Assembly (NCBI RefSeq): GCF_003347595.2
Contig: NZ_QCZK02000012.1
Span: 1 to 42,464 of the forward strand
Length of the DNA: 42,464 nucleotides
Direction: 5' to 3'
From: Botryobacter ruber
GTDB lineage: Bacteria > Bacteroidota > Bacteroidia > Cytophagales > Hymenobacteraceae
The notes under the pieces are model-generated. The model was not told where the DNA came from. It did no database searches and saw only the letters and a program-made list of their open reading frames with translations. The translations under genes were made by a program, and so were the position numbers. Positions within the stretch are counted from its first letter, which is position 1. Every line of letters begins with the position of its first letter. Below are positions 32,826 through 42,200 of this stretch, one piece after another.

Positions 32826-34333
32826 TTTACATCCTTTAATACGGCATTTATGTAAATATCGGTGTTGAGCAGCTGGTCTGCGGCTTTCAGGGTGAACTGA
32901 ATAAAGGATTCCGCACCAAGCCCCAGCACCAGGATAAACAGCACCAGGAACACAACGGGCAGGTGCAGGAGCCTGTTCTCATATTTTTCTACTTTCGTTT
33001 CGATCTCATCCTCCGTCGTTTCCGGCTTTTTCTTCCAGAAAACCTCGTTCCAGATCTTGGTCATCGAGAAGATCGTGAGCAGGCTGACGCCCAGCGAGGT
33101 GGCTACAATGCCATAACTCCCGGTTTCGAAACCGGCTTTTGCCAGCATAAACTTTCCCCAGAAACCGGAGAGCGGCGGGATGCCGGCCAGCGAGAACGCC
33201 GAAATGATAAACAGCAGCGCCAGCGTGGGTTGCTTCAGGTAAATGCCGCCCAGTTTGCGAAGGGCAAAGGTGCGGTGCCGGTGTGCTACCACCCCGCTTA
33301 TCAGGAACAGGTTGGTTTTTACCAGGATGTTGTGTACCACAAAATAAATGCAGCCGGCCAGGGCAAGCGGCGTGTACAGCGCCAGGCCCATGATCATGTA
33401 CCCGATCTGGCTGATGATGTGGAAAGCCAGGATGCGTCGGAAATCGACCTGCGAGGCGGCCCCCAGCACCCCGATGACCATGGTGAAACCAGCCACATAG
33501 GTCAGGATAGGCAGCATCAGCTCCAGTTCCAGCACAAACACCAGCGTAAACAGCCGCACCAGGGCGTACACCCCCACCTTTGTAATAAGTCCGGCTATAA
33601 ACGCGGAGATGGGAATGGGTGGGGTGTGGTAGGAGGCAGGCAGCCAGAAGAACAAGGGAAAAATGGCTGCTTTAATGCCCAGTGCCACCAGGAAAAACAT
33701 GGCGGCCAATGTCACGAGGCTGGGGTGTGCCTCAGCCGACCGCACCAGCAGGGCCAGCTCTGCCAGGTTAAGCGAACCCAGCAAGCCATACACAATGCCG
33801 GTGCCGGTGAGCAGGAAACCGGAAGCCAGGAAATTAATGGTTACGTATTTAATCGCCCCCTCCAGCTGGTTCTTTTTACCGCCCAGGGCGATGAGCACAA
33901 AGCAGCAGATGAGCAGCACTTCGAACCAGACAAACAAATTGAAAATATCGCCTGTCAGGCACACGCCGCTTACGCCAAGCTGCAGGAGCAGCAGCAGCGG
34001 GTAATAGCCAAAATCCATCCGTTTAACATCGAGGCCGCGCAGCGAAAAGAGGAAAACCGAAACCCCTACCACGGCGCTTACTACCAGCATGAGGCAACTA
34101 AATAAATCGGCAACCAGCGTGATGCCAAACGGTGCCGGCCAGTTGCCGACCTGGGTCGTCACGATTCCCTGTTTGTTTACCACCTGCAGTAAAAAGATCG
34201 AGGAGGTCAGCAGGCCCAGCTGTGTCACCACCCCGATAGCCATCTGCACCTGCAGCTTCCGCCAGCAAAAGAGGCAGAGGATAGCACCGTACAGGGGCAC
34301 CAGCAGCGGCAAAACGAGCAGCAGTTGGATCAT
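32822..34333 (-). CDS. mrpD: Na+/H+ antiporter subunit MrpD (NuoN/M-like)
   Basis: A 503-residue membrane protein with about 14 helices, homologous to the proton-pumping subunits of complex I. Visible family motifs are FNLFVWFEVLLICCFVLIAL (with the conserved helix-5 Glu), GIKAAIFPLFFWLPASYHTP (the conserved Lys and the HTPP site) and FVVHNILVKTNLFLISG. A hydrophilic insert with many charged residues (KKKPETTEDEIETKVEKYE) precedes the last helix. It starts 11 bases after the mrpC stop. Confidence 0.94.
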   Translation of the reverse strand: MIQLLLVLPLLVPLYGAILCLFCWRKLQVQMAIGVVTQLGLLTSSIFLLQVVNKQGIVTTQVGNWPAPFGITLVADLFSCLMLVVSAVVGVSVFLFSLRGLDVKRMDFGYYPLLLLLQLGVSGVCLTGDIFNLFVWFEVLLICCFVLIALGGKKNQLEGAIKYVTINFLASGFLLTGTGIVYGLLGSLNLAELALLVRSAEAHPSLVTLAAMFFLVALGIKAAIFPLFFWLPASYHTPPIPISAFIAGLITKVGVYALVRLFTLVFVLELELMLPILTYVAGFTMVIGVLGAASQVDFRRILAFHIISQIGYMIMGLALYTPLALAGCIYFVVHNILVKTNLFLISGVVAHRHRTFALRKLGGIYLKQPTLALLFIISAFSLAGIPPLSGFWGKFMLAKAGFETGSYGIVATSLGVSLLTIFSMTKIWNEVFWKKKPETTEDEIETKVEKYENRLLHLPVVFLVLFILVLGLGAESFIQFTLKAADQLLNTDIYINAVLKDVK

Positions 34334-34344
34334 GGCGGGAGCGG

Positions 34345-34710
34345 TTACTTGTAGTATTGGTCAATTCTGTCCGTCTTATCCAGATCGTCCAGGTCGTTGG
34401 TTCCGATGGCCTGGAACACTCTTTTAATAAGCACGATGGCAAAGGCCTGTATGGCAAAACCGATAACGATGGCTGTGAGCAGCAGCGCCTGTGGCACCGG
34501 GTCGGCAAAGGGCTCCACGGCTACCTCGTTTTCTCTTTTAATGATGGCCGTGCTGCCCCTGGACAAGTCTACAATCACAAAAATGAACATATTGGTTGCC
34601 AGACCGAACAGGATAAGACCCAGGATCAGCTTAAAAAAGTGGCGGTGCAGGATGAGGTACAGCCCTACCCCAAAAAAAGCACCTATCAGAACTGGAATTA
34701 TAAGGTTCAT
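34345..34710 (-). CDS. mrpC: Na+/H+ antiporter subunit MrpC (NuoK-like)
   Basis: A 121-residue, three-helix protein related to NuoK. GVGLYLILHRHFFKLILGLILF and GLATNMFIFVI mark the first two helices and DPVPQALLLTAIVIGFAIQA the third, with the conserved DPLPQALVLTAIVIG-like signature. It follows mrpB by four bases and lies upstream of mrpD. The C-terminus is charged. Confidence 0.93.
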   Translation of the reverse strand: MNLIIPVLIGAFFGVGLYLILHRHFFKLILGLILFGLATNMFIFVIVDLSRGSTAIIKRENEVAVEPFADPVPQALLLTAIVIGFAIQAFAIVLIKRVFQAIGTNDLDDLDKTDRIDQYYK

Positions 34711-34714
34711 GGGA

Positions 34715-35257
34715 TTATTCTTCTGCCATTACAAATGTTATTTTCAGGATCACCCCCAGCACCAGCAGGTATACGCCAAAGTCAAACAGGATGGGGGTTC
34801 CGGGTTTGCCAAACACCGGCAAGTAAAAATCAGCCCAATAGGCTGTCATGTAGGGTTGCTGCAGCAGCAGCCCCGCAACGCCACTGGATGCGGCAAAAAA
34901 CAAGCCGCTGGCAATAATAAACAAGGGGTCTACCTGGAGCAGCTTCAGGGTATACGTGGCATTCCCCTTCAGTTTTTTTCGGTTAACTACGTTTGCTGAA
35001 AGAAGGCGGAGCAAGTGAGAAAGTTTGTTTTGACCGGTTTGCCGGGGTTGCACATAAATGCATATACAGAAAAAAGAAGCAATTGTATGCCCGGGGCCGT
35101 GGGCCATGGTATGAAAAATAAAGCCAATGGCACAGATAAGCCCGCCGATAAAGCCCCCGCCCGGGTGATTGTGCCCCCTGAGCAGGATGTAGAGTGAAAA
35201 AAGAATGAACAGGGGGAGCAGGATGCGGATTGCAACGGCCAGGATAAGTGTTTTCAT
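34715..35257 (-). CDS. mrpB: Na+/H+ antiporter subunit MrpB, with an unusual loop
   Basis: A 180-residue MnhB-domain protein. It begins [20 protein letters not shown] and PGGGFIGGL, the strongly conserved MnhB start, and ends with [13 protein letters not shown]. Family members of this type are usually near 140 residues. Here about 45 extra residues (~55-104, DNA 34945-35095) separate the second helix from [14 protein letters not shown]; they are Asn/Lys/Arg-rich and look unlike the rest. The reading frame is continuous through the insert. Its ATG overlaps the mrpA stop by four bases. Confidence 0.88.
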   Translation of the reverse strand: MKTLILAVAIRILLPLFILFSLYILLRGHNHPGGGFIGGLICAIGFIFHTMAHGPGHTIASFFCICIYVQPRQTGQNKLSHLLRLLSANVVNRKKLKGNATYTLKLLQVDPLFIIASGLFFAASSGVAGLLLQQPYMTAYWADFYLPVFGKPGTPILFDFGVYLLVLGVILKITFVMAEE

Positions 35258-37569
35258 GAGTTATCTCCTTTCCCCAGTTGCAGCTTCAGAACGGCAAAAA
35301 TACCAATGGCTGCTACGGCTAATACGGTAATTTCTCCCAGCGTGTCCAGTGCCCTGAAATCAACCAGGATAACGTTTACGATGTTGTGCCCTTTGCCAAG
35401 CAGGTAACCGTTTTCGCCATAGTAGCGCTTTAATTCTGACTTTATCGGGAACTGCTTTACCAGCAGCATCACATAGGTCATCATGCCGCCAAAAACGGCA
35501 GAAACAATTATGTACCGGATGCGCTGGTAACTGGTTACTAGTTTACGGAAAGCCGGCAGCTTATGGAGGATCAGGACAAACAGCACGACGGTGAGCGTTT
35601 CGATAAGTAGCTGCGTGGCAGCTACATCCGGGGCGCCAAAAAGAATGTAAAAAAGCGCTGCCGTGTATCCGATCATCCCCATGATGGCAATAGACGTTAA
35701 ACGCGACCCGGTGAGCAGCAGGAAGGCCAGCGCCGGAAAAATCAGCAGCACCAGTATCAGTTCATGAATCCGGACATCGCGCAGCTGGTACATCCGGCTG
35801 CCGAATTCCAGGGCCGGTTCGCCGTTCCAGAGCGCCATGGTTACCAGTGTCATCAGGGTCAGGATGATGACCAGGATGTAGTTGCGCAGGTACCCGTTCT
35901 GGATGACCGCAGTGATGCGGGTAGCGCCGTAAAGCAGCCCTACGATGGACAGTTTGTACAGGTAATTTGGTCCGAAGCGGTGCACTTTGTCGATAAACGG
36001 CGCAAAGGAGCGGAGGCGGATGGAGTACAGGAACACCACATAGCCCGCTACCAGCGTCAGGAGGCTTAGCCCCAGCACCAGGTTAAAGCCATGCCACAGG
36101 ACCAGCTTAAACGACTGCTCCTCCACCAGCACTGCCTGGGCCGCCCTTTGCAGCAGTGGGGTCGCCATGATACCGGGCAGGAGTCCGAACGCAAGGCCTG
36201 CCGTAGCCAGTACCAACGGCGGCAGATACAGGGAAGGTGGCAGGTGGTGCTGCACCGGCGTAGTATTTTCGCTTTTCTTCCAGAACAGGCCATAGCCCAG
36301 CACAAAGGCAACCGTGACAAACACCATACCCGTGATGAAAAAAACTGCCAGCAGCAGGAAACCAAACACTTCGGCCTCCAGAGCAGCCTGGTAGAGCAGT
36401 TCTTTCCCGATAAACCCAAAAAAGGGCAGCACACCCGCCATAGACAGCGCCGCCATGGTAGCCGCAGCACCTGTGCGCCACATTTTTTTTCCCAATCCCT
36501 GCAGCTGGTTCAGGTCGCGGGTGCCGGTGGCATGGTCAACGTTTCCGGCTACTAAAAACAGCGTGCCTTTGTACAGGGCGTGGGCCAGCAGGAACACCAG
36601 CATGGCCTGCAGGGCAGGGGCAGCGCCAATGCCGGTCAGGGTTACCAGCAGGCCAAGCGCGCTGATGGTGGTGTAAGCAAGCAGGGCTTTCAGGTCGGTG
36701 TGCTGCATGGCCATGAAAACACCAAACACGGCCGTAATGCCACCTGCCGCCATTAAGCTGTACTGCCAGGCCTCGGTGCCGCCCATTACCGGGCTTAAGC
36801 GTGCCAGCAGGTAAATACCGGCCTTCACCATGGTGGCCGAATGCAGAAAGGCGCTAACCGGCGTTGGGGCTTCCATGGCATTGGGCAACCAGAAATGGAA
36901 GGGGAACTGGGCAGACTTGGTAAACGCGCCTGCTAGCACAAGCACCAGCGCAGGTATGTAAAGCTCGCTGGCCCGCACCAGGTCGCCCCGGGTTAGCAGT
37001 TCTGTCAGGCTGTAGCTGCCGCCGGCGATTCCCAGCAGCAGCAAGCCCGCCATCAGGGCCAGTCCGCCGCTGCCCGTTACGAGTAAAGCTTGTAATGCAG
37101 CATCCCTAGCCTCTTTTTTTTCGTTTTTATACCCAATAAGCAGGTACGAGCTCACGCTGGTGAGTTCCCAGAAAATAAACAGGCTGAAGATGTTCGCGGA
37201 AAGCACGACGCCCAGCATCGCCACCATGAACAGCGTCAGGTAAAGGTAAAAGCGTCCCAGGAGCGGGTCACCTTTCAGGTAACCGCCGGCGTATAGCATA
37301 ATCAGGACACCAAAACCGGATATGAGCAATGAAAAAAGTAAGCTTAAGCCATCAAAATAAAAATCTATGTTTATATTCAGGCTGGGAGTCCAGGTGTAGC
37401 CGTAGCTGTAGGTGTGGCCCTGCAGGATACCCGGTACATAGGTACTCAGGTAAACAAAAACAGCAGCTGCAAACAATGTAAATGGTAAATAAGTATACTT
37501 GCCCAGCCAGTGGTAGAGCTGCGGTGCCGCAAACGCCAGCAAGATACCTGCAAGTATAAGAATGACCAT
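35254..37569 (-). CDS. mrpA: Na+/H+ antiporter subunit MrpA (NuoL-like)
   Basis: A 771-residue first gene of the operon and the largest antiporter subunit. About 20 membrane helices are expected. The complex I-like core has [17 protein letters not shown] (conserved Glu), [38 protein letters not shown] and [13 protein letters not shown]. The C-terminal extension ([49 protein letters not shown]) corresponds to the MrpA-specific DUF4040/MnhB-like part. The Mrp complex exchanges Na+ (or K+) for protons across the inner membrane and supports salt and alkali tolerance. The operon's start faces a divergent stress-protein gene. Confidence 0.95.
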   Translation of the reverse strand: MVILILAGILLAFAAPQLYHWLGKYTYLPFTLFAAAVFVYLSTYVPGILQGHTYSYGYTWTPSLNINIDFYFDGLSLLFSLLISGFGVLIMLYAGGYLKGDPLLGRFYLYLTLFMVAMLGVVLSANIFSLFIFWELTSVSSYLLIGYKNEKKEARDAALQALLVTGSGGLALMAGLLLLGIAGGSYSLTELLTRGDLVRASELYIPALVLVLAGAFTKSAQFPFHFWLPNAMEAPTPVSAFLHSATMVKAGIYLLARLSPVMGGTEAWQYSLMAAGGITAVFGVFMAMQHTDLKALLAYTTISALGLLVTLTGIGAAPALQAMLVFLLAHALYKGTLFLVAGNVDHATGTRDLNQLQGLGKKMWRTGAAATMAALSMAGVLPFFGFIGKELLYQAALEAEVFGFLLLAVFFITGMVFVTVAFVLGYGLFWKKSENTTPVQHHLPPSLYLPPLVLATAGLAFGLLPGIMATPLLQRAAQAVLVEEQSFKLVLWHGFNLVLGLSLLTLVAGYVVFLYSIRLRSFAPFIDKVHRFGPNYLYKLSIVGLLYGATRITAVIQNGYLRNYILVIILTLMTLVTMALWNGEPALEFGSRMYQLRDVRIHELILVLLIFPALAFLLLTGSRLTSIAIMGMIGYTAALFYILFGAPDVAATQLLIETLTVVLFVLILHKLPAFRKLVTSYQRIRYIIVSAVFGGMMTYVMLLVKQFPIKSELKRYYGENGYLLGKGHNIVNVILVDFRALDTLGEITVLAVAAIGIFAVLKLQLGKGDNS

Positions 37570-37733
37570 GAACTTTAAAAATTGAAAAAATAATTGAGGA
37601 AAATACTGAAAGAACTTACACAGTACATTACCCGCCTGCGCGCATTAAGTTTCAAATTCAGTAGCTCAGAAAGGGAAATCCGCAGGATTTTCATGAGTTT
37701 CATATAACCAGAACACGACAAAAAAATAAAACT

Positions 37734-38660
37734 ATGTACACGTTAAAAAAACTGATGGTGGGGCTGGACCTGACAAAAATGGATGAAACCCTGATCCGTT
37801 ATGCTGCCTTTCTCTGTAGCCAGTCCTCTATCCGGCAGGTGCTTTTTGTTCACATTATTCAGGAAGTTGAAATTCCTGAAGAACTGAAACAGGATTACCG
37901 GCAGCAGAATGTTCCGTTGGAGCGCTCCATCACCAGCGACCTCGAAACGAAAGTAAGCCAGTACTTTGCGCAGTTGCCACAGGTGCAGACAGAAATACAG
38001 GTAGTGGAAGGCAAGCCGCTGAAGGGTTTGCTGCGCGGTGCCAAACAGTATCACCCGGACCTGATGCTGGTAGGGCGCAAGCTGCACCTGCGCGGCAGTG
38101 GCGTGCTGCCCCAGAAACTGCTGCGGTCGGGCAAAACAAGTATCCTGTTCTTACCCGAAAATGCCGAGCCGGTACTTAAAAAAATACTTGTCAGCATCGA
38201 TTTCTCCGACTGCTCCCTCATGGCCCTCGACCGGGTGCTGCACTCCGCCCTTACCCGTCCGGATGTGGAGGTGTCGTGCCTGCATGTGTACGAGGTGCCC
38301 ACCGGCTACATTACGCTCGGCGAAAGCTATGCCGATTTCGAAGATCGCATGAAAGGATTTGCCACCGAAAAATTTGACCAGGTGCTGGCCAAGTTCCCCG
38401 AACTGGGCTCCCGCACCAGCCTGAAGCTGGTGAAGCGGGAAAGCGAAGACGATATTGGCGAACTGATCGTGCTGCACGCAAAACGCGACCGGGCCGACAT
38501 GCTGGTAATTGGCGCCAAAGGAAAGTCGGCAGCAGCCGTGTTTATGGTAGGAAGTGTAACCGAAAAAATCCTGCGCCACGACAATGATATTCCGTTAACC
38601 GTGTTCAAAAATGAGAAGGAGGAAACCGGCCTGCTGGATGCGCTTTTAACCGAAGAGTAG
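37734..38660 (+). CDS. Universal stress protein, tandem UspA domains
   Basis: A 308-residue cytoplasmic protein with two UspA folds (~1-145 and ~148-295). The second carries the ATP-binding pattern G-x2-G-x9-G-S in IGAKGKSAAAVFMVGSVTEK; the first has only VGRKLHLRGSGVLPQKLL, a looser match. Many double-domain Usp proteins have one binding-competent half. It is divergent from the Mrp operon across 164 bases, so the two may share stress control, but no consensus promoter is evident to me in that gap. Confidence 0.9.
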   Translation: MYTLKKLMVGLDLTKMDETLIRYAAFLCSQSSIRQVLFVHIIQEVEIPEELKQDYRQQNVPLERSITSDLETKVSQYFAQLPQVQTEIQVVEGKPLKGLLRGAKQYHPDLMLVGRKLHLRGSGVLPQKLLRSGKTSILFLPENAEPVLKKILVSIDFSDCSLMALDRVLHSALTRPDVEVSCLHVYEVPTGYITLGESYADFEDRMKGFATEKFDQVLAKFPELGSRTSLKLVKRESEDDIGELIVLHAKRDRADMLVIGAKGKSAAAVFMVGSVTEKILRHDNDIPLTVFKNEKEETGLLDALLTEE

Positions 38661-38719
38661 AAACGACCGGAGTGAAATTGCAGGATAAGTTTTCTTGCTT
38701 CTGATTTCACCCAAAAAAC

Positions 38720-38749
38720 AAGGAGCAGTGGCTGTGGTGGCTGGAGCAG
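38720..38749 (-). repeat. Dispersed ~30-bp repeat, copy K
   Basis: AAGGAGCAGTGGCTGTGGTG followed by GCTGGAGCAG. It is complementary to copy L at 29 of 30 bases. Confidence 0.85.
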
Positions 38750-38829
38750 AACAGTTTATTAACTAATAAAGGGAGATACAAGGTTTAGTTAAGCAGGCGC
38801 AGGTTGAAAATGCTTGATCAAATGTTTTG

Positions 38830-38859
38830 CTGCTCCAGCCACCACAGCCTCTGCTCCTT
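38830..38859 (+). repeat. Dispersed ~30-bp repeat, copy L
   Basis: CTGCTCCAGCCACCACAGCC followed by TCTGCTCCTT. With copy K it forms an inverted pair around an 80-base spacer, between the stress-protein and CLC genes. Confidence 0.85.
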
Positions 38860-38930
38860 TTATAAAGCCAGTGACGAGACACAGCCTATCCTGTTGCTGG
38901 TGAAGCAGGGCAATGTTTGCTGCTATTGGT

Positions 38931-38938
38931 TATATTTG
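38931..38938 (+). promoter_or_regulatory. -7 box (TATATTTG) for the CLC gene
   Basis: Exact TAnnTTTG match 17 bases before the ATG at 38956. No TTTG lies at the 19-base spacing (one is 11 bases upstream). It supports the ATG at 38956 over the TTG at 38917, since the latter would lie upstream of the promoter. Confidence 0.5.
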
Positions 38939-38955
38939 TGGTATCAGCTTTCAAT

Positions 38956-40296
38956 ATGGCACCTACACCTACTTCCAGATCTGCTTTCAGTTCTTTTCTA
39001 CAGAAGCTCTTATCTACAGGCGAACAAGCCAAGGCCCTTCTTTTTACGCTTAAATGGTCAGTCATCGCCCTGCTGGTCGGGGTACCGGTAGGTTCTGCCT
39101 CTGCTTTTTTCCTGGTTTCGCTTGATTGGGTAACCAACTACCGCGAAGCCCATACCTGGATTATTGCCCTGCTGCCGTTGGGGGGCTTATTGGTCGGGCT
39201 GCTCTACTATTATTATGGCGAAAGTGTGGTAAAAGGAAATAACCTGCTGCTGGAAGAAATTCATGCGCCTAAAAAGATAATCCCTTTCCGGATGGCGCCG
39301 CTGGTGCTCTTTGGCACTTTGGTCACACACCTGTTTGGAGGTTCGGCAGGACGCGAAGGTACTGCCGTGCAAATGGGGGGCGCCATTGCCGATCAGTTTA
39401 CCCGGCCGTTTAAACTGCGTCCGCGCGACCGGAAGATCCTCATCATCATGGGCATCAGTGCCGGTTTCTCGTCCCTTTTCGGTACACCACTAGCAGGTGC
39501 TCTGTTCGGATTGGAAGTTTTTGTGATTGGCAGGTTGCGTTACGATGCGCTGGTACCGAGTTTCCTGGCGGCTGTAGTGGCCAATTATGCCTGTAATGCA
39601 TGGGGCGTGGGGCACACACACTACCATATACCGTTTGTGCCGGACATGTCGCCGGCCGGTTTTGGGTACGCCTTGCTTGCCGGAGCAGCCTTCGGACTGG
39701 CAGGAATGCTGTTTGCAAACGCAACCCACCTCTGGAGCGTGCAGTTTAAGCAGCGCATTAGCTATGCCCCGTTCCGGCCCCTGGCAGGAGGTGCTGTGAT
39801 AGCAGCGGTTGTGTTTGCCATGGGCACCACCAAGTACATCGGCTTAGGAATCCCGACCATACTCGAAGCATTTGAAACACCGCTTCCGGTGTACGATTCC
39901 TTCCTGAAGATTCTGTTAACCTCTTTTACACTGGGCGCTGGATTTAAAGGAGGGGAGGTGACCCCGCTGTTTTTTACAGGAGCGACCTTAGGCAACGCAC
40001 TCTCGCAGGCCATCCCCTTGCCCATGGCGCTACTGGCAGGAATGGGCTTTGTGGGCGTGTTTTCCGGTGCTTCCAACACCCCACTTTCCTGTACCGTCAT
40101 GGGTATAGAACTATTCGGAGCCGAAAGCAGTGTCTTTATGGCTTTGGCCTGTGTAGCCGCTTATATCTTTTCGGGCCATTCCGGCATTTACGGCTCCCAG
40201 GTAATTGGCAGCCCGAAGCATCTGTTCTACGGGCGCGAAACAGGTAAAAACCTGTCCGCTGTTAAAGATCTTCGAAAAAAACAAGGCCTCAAGTAA
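38956..40296 (+). CDS. CLC-family antiporter, fluoride (CLC-F) type
   Basis: About 446 residues and roughly 16 membrane segments. In chloride CLCs the first anion-site motif is GSGIP. Here it is VKGNNLLLEE (GNNL at 39235-39246), the variant known from fluoride/proton CLC-F antiporters. The gating-glutamate motif is GREGT (~132-136) instead of GREGP, again as in CLC-F. GFKGGEVTPLFFTGATLG occupies the place of GxFxP. The protein is therefore more likely to expel fluoride from the cytoplasm than to carry chloride. I see no fluoride riboswitch upstream, and the short leader leaves no room for one if the proposed promoter is right. Confidence 0.85.
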   Translation: MAPTPTSRSAFSSFLQKLLSTGEQAKALLFTLKWSVIALLVGVPVGSASAFFLVSLDWVTNYREAHTWIIALLPLGGLLVGLLYYYYGESVVKGNNLLLEEIHAPKKIIPFRMAPLVLFGTLVTHLFGGSAGREGTAVQMGGAIADQFTRPFKLRPRDRKILIIMGISAGFSSLFGTPLAGALFGLEVFVIGRLRYDALVPSFLAAVVANYACNAWGVGHTHYHIPFVPDMSPAGFGYALLAGAAFGLAGMLFANATHLWSVQFKQRISYAPFRPLAGGAVIAAVVFAMGTTKYIGLGIPTILEAFETPLPVYDSFLKILLTSFTLGAGFKGGEVTPLFFTGATLGNALSQAIPLPMALLAGMGFVGVFSGASNTPLSCTVMGIELFGAESSVFMALACVAAYIFSGHSGIYGSQVIGSPKHLFYGRETGKNLSAVKDLRKKQGLK

Positions 40297-40320
40297 TAAA
40301 TACTACCCCTACCTGCACTA

Positions 40321-40347
40321 CCCGGAACTTTATAGAGCTTATCCGGG
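40321..40347 (+). terminator. Possible terminator of the CLC gene
   Basis: CCCGGA (40321-40326) pairs with TCCGGG (40342-40347), followed by CTTTATATAAT. The stem is short. Confidence 0.45.
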
Positions 40348-40408
40348 CTTTATATAATATAGGATCTCTCTTGCTGATGTTCTATTATTTACCGGCCAGG
40401 CAATAGTT

Positions 40409-40426
40409 ACATATTTAAAAATATGT
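40409..40426. promoter_or_regulatory. Palindrome ACATATTT-AA-AAATATGT
   Basis: Perfect 8-bp arms with a two-base centre, 75 bases upstream of the protease gene. It could be an operator; no regulator is known. Confidence 0.35.
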
Positions 40427-40500
40427 TTGGATCTTGCAATAACAGGCACCCTTATGTATACTGATACGTAAGCAGTTAAGTACCCTTTAATTTATGGATT

Positions 40501-41751
40501 ATGGCAAAGTCAGGTAGCTTTACTTTTCTTTGCCTGTGTCTGACCATTCTGCTCTTTGTTCAGGCACAGGCACAAAAGTCCTCCGGCAGCACCGTTGAGC
40601 TTAGCGGGAGGCATAAAAAGGTAACCCTGCCTTTTAAGCTCGTACATAATCTTATCGTGATCCCGGTTCAGATAAACAATTCCCCGCCACTAAATTTTAT
40701 TTTAGATTCCGGCGTAAAAAATATCCTTATCACCCGCCTTTATTACAGCGATTCACTGAATCTTCATACAGCAAATGAAATAGAGATCAAAGGACTCGGA
40801 ACCGGGCATTCTATCAAAGCCCTGTATTCGAAGGGCAACAACATGAGCCTGAAAAGGATTAGTGGCCGCGACCATGATGTTTACGTGTTGATGGAAGATG
40901 TACTGGATATCTCCACACGCATGGGAATGCCCATTCACGGCCTCATCGGCTACGACTTATTAAAGAATTTTATTGTTAAAATAAATTACAGCAGCAAGCG
41001 AATCACCTTTTACAGGCCTGACACAGAAATAAAGATCAAAAAGAAAGGGGAGATTTATCCGCTGCACCTGGAAGGCGAAAGAGCCTACATATATGCCGAT
41101 GTACGGCAGCATAACGGGGATATTATAAATGTGAAGCTCGTGGTAGATACCGGAGCCAGCAACACCATGTCGTTGTACCTGCCAAGCAACCAGCAATTGC
41201 TACTGCCGCCGAACTACATGGAAGCTTACCTGGGGCGCGGCCTGGGTGGTGATATCAATGGTAAAATTGGCCGCCTGCATGGCTTTGCACTTGGCAGACA
41301 TGAGTTATCCAACTTACCGGCTGCTTATCCTGATGAAGACGATATCAAACTGGCATTAAACCTTTCGAACAGAAATGGCAGCCTTGGTGCTGATATTTTA
41401 CGCCGCTTTACTGTCATTTTTGATTACCCGCACAACCGGATGGCTTTAATTCCCAATCATAAATTTAAAGAACCCTTTTATTTTAATGGCACAGGCCTGG
41501 AAGTAAGTACACCCCTGCCAGGAATGAATGTATATGTAATTTCCCACGTCAACAGTGGTTCTACAGCTGAAACAGCTGGTATTAAATCAGGCGATCAGCT
41601 TATTGCGATCAACAGCAGGGATTGCAAAGAGGTTGAGCTTCCGGATATTCTGGGCTACCTGGAGAAGAAACCGGGAAGTACGGTTCACATGAGGATACTC
41701 CGCGACGGTAAAAAAATAAACATTAAGCTGGTTCTGGAGAACAAGATTTAG
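40501..41751 (+). CDS. Retropepsin-like aspartyl protease with PDZ domain, exported
   Basis: A 416-residue protein with a signal peptide (LCLCLTILLFVQAQAQ). Two aspartyl-protease-like lobes follow. The first has FILDSGVKNILIT (Asp69 in DSG) and the second LVVDTGASNTMSL (Asp near 217 in DTGAS), so a single chain can supply both catalytic aspartates. A C-terminal PDZ domain (~330-412, with STAETAGIKSGDQLIAINS) ends the protein. The combination is common in Bacteroidota exported proteins, and their substrates are largely unknown. It is followed by the rRNA control region. Confidence 0.88.
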   Translation: MAKSGSFTFLCLCLTILLFVQAQAQKSSGSTVELSGRHKKVTLPFKLVHNLIVIPVQINNSPPLNFILDSGVKNILITRLYYSDSLNLHTANEIEIKGLGTGHSIKALYSKGNNMSLKRISGRDHDVYVLMEDVLDISTRMGMPIHGLIGYDLLKNFIVKINYSSKRITFYRPDTEIKIKKKGEIYPLHLEGERAYIYADVRQHNGDIINVKLVVDTGASNTMSLYLPSNQQLLLPPNYMEAYLGRGLGGDINGKIGRLHGFALGRHELSNLPAAYPDEDDIKLALNLSNRNGSLGADILRRFTVIFDYPHNRMALIPNHKFKEPFYFNGTGLEVSTPLPGMNVYVISHVNSGSTAETAGIKSGDQLIAINSRDCKEVELPDILGYLEKKPGSTVHMRILRDGKKINIKLVLENKI

Positions 41752-41849
41752 CAGATATTTCTCTTACCTTTCTTTAAATACATCGTAATAATAATTCTGC
41801 TGACCTGCAGCCAGTTACCGAAAAGGAGTAAAAAGTTTGGCTACAGCTA

Positions 41850-41879
41850 TTGGAAAGCGGGAAACAATTTCTACTTTTG
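41850..41879 (+). promoter_or_regulatory. rrn tandem promoter P1
   Basis: TTG (41850-41852), 19 bases, TACTTTTG (41872-41879). Confidence 0.8.
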
Positions 41880-41966
41880 CAACCCCAACGCAGCAGGCAG
41901 GGGAGAGGCAGCACAGGTTGCCGGAGTAGTGAAAGCAACAGCAGGAAAATAAATATCCCTTTTTGC

Positions 41967-41996
41967 TTGCAGCCAGAAAAAAGATACTTACCTTTG
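41967..41996 (+). promoter_or_regulatory. rrn tandem promoter P2
   Basis: TTG (41967-41969), 19 bases, TACCTTTG (41989-41996), then CAACCC. Confidence 0.85.
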
Positions 41997-42097
41997 CAAC
42001 CCGTTTCAGTAGGAGACGGCCAGGAAGAAGCTTCGCTAACAGCTGTAAGTAGCTAAAGCAGAAGCAGAAAGAGGTAAAAAAAAGAATTTAAATTTCT

Positions 42098-42129
42098 TTT
42101 GGCAGGACGGAAAAAGCTGCTTACCTTTG
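42098..42129 (+). promoter_or_regulatory. rrn tandem promoter P3
   Basis: TTTG (42098-42101), 20 bases, TACCTTTG (42122-42129). The extra base is the only departure from consensus spacing. Confidence 0.8.
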
Positions 42130-42200
42130 CCTCCGCTTCCTGAAAAAAGCACAGCAGCCGGCAGGGCAGCGAAAGAAATAAAAAAAGTTTTTCATTTTTA

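Noticed and set aside
38661..38955. Fluoride riboswitch before the CLC-F gene
   Set aside because: No stretch resembling the conserved crcB-motif core was found by eye, and the proposed promoter leaves too short a leader. A covariance-model scan would settle it.
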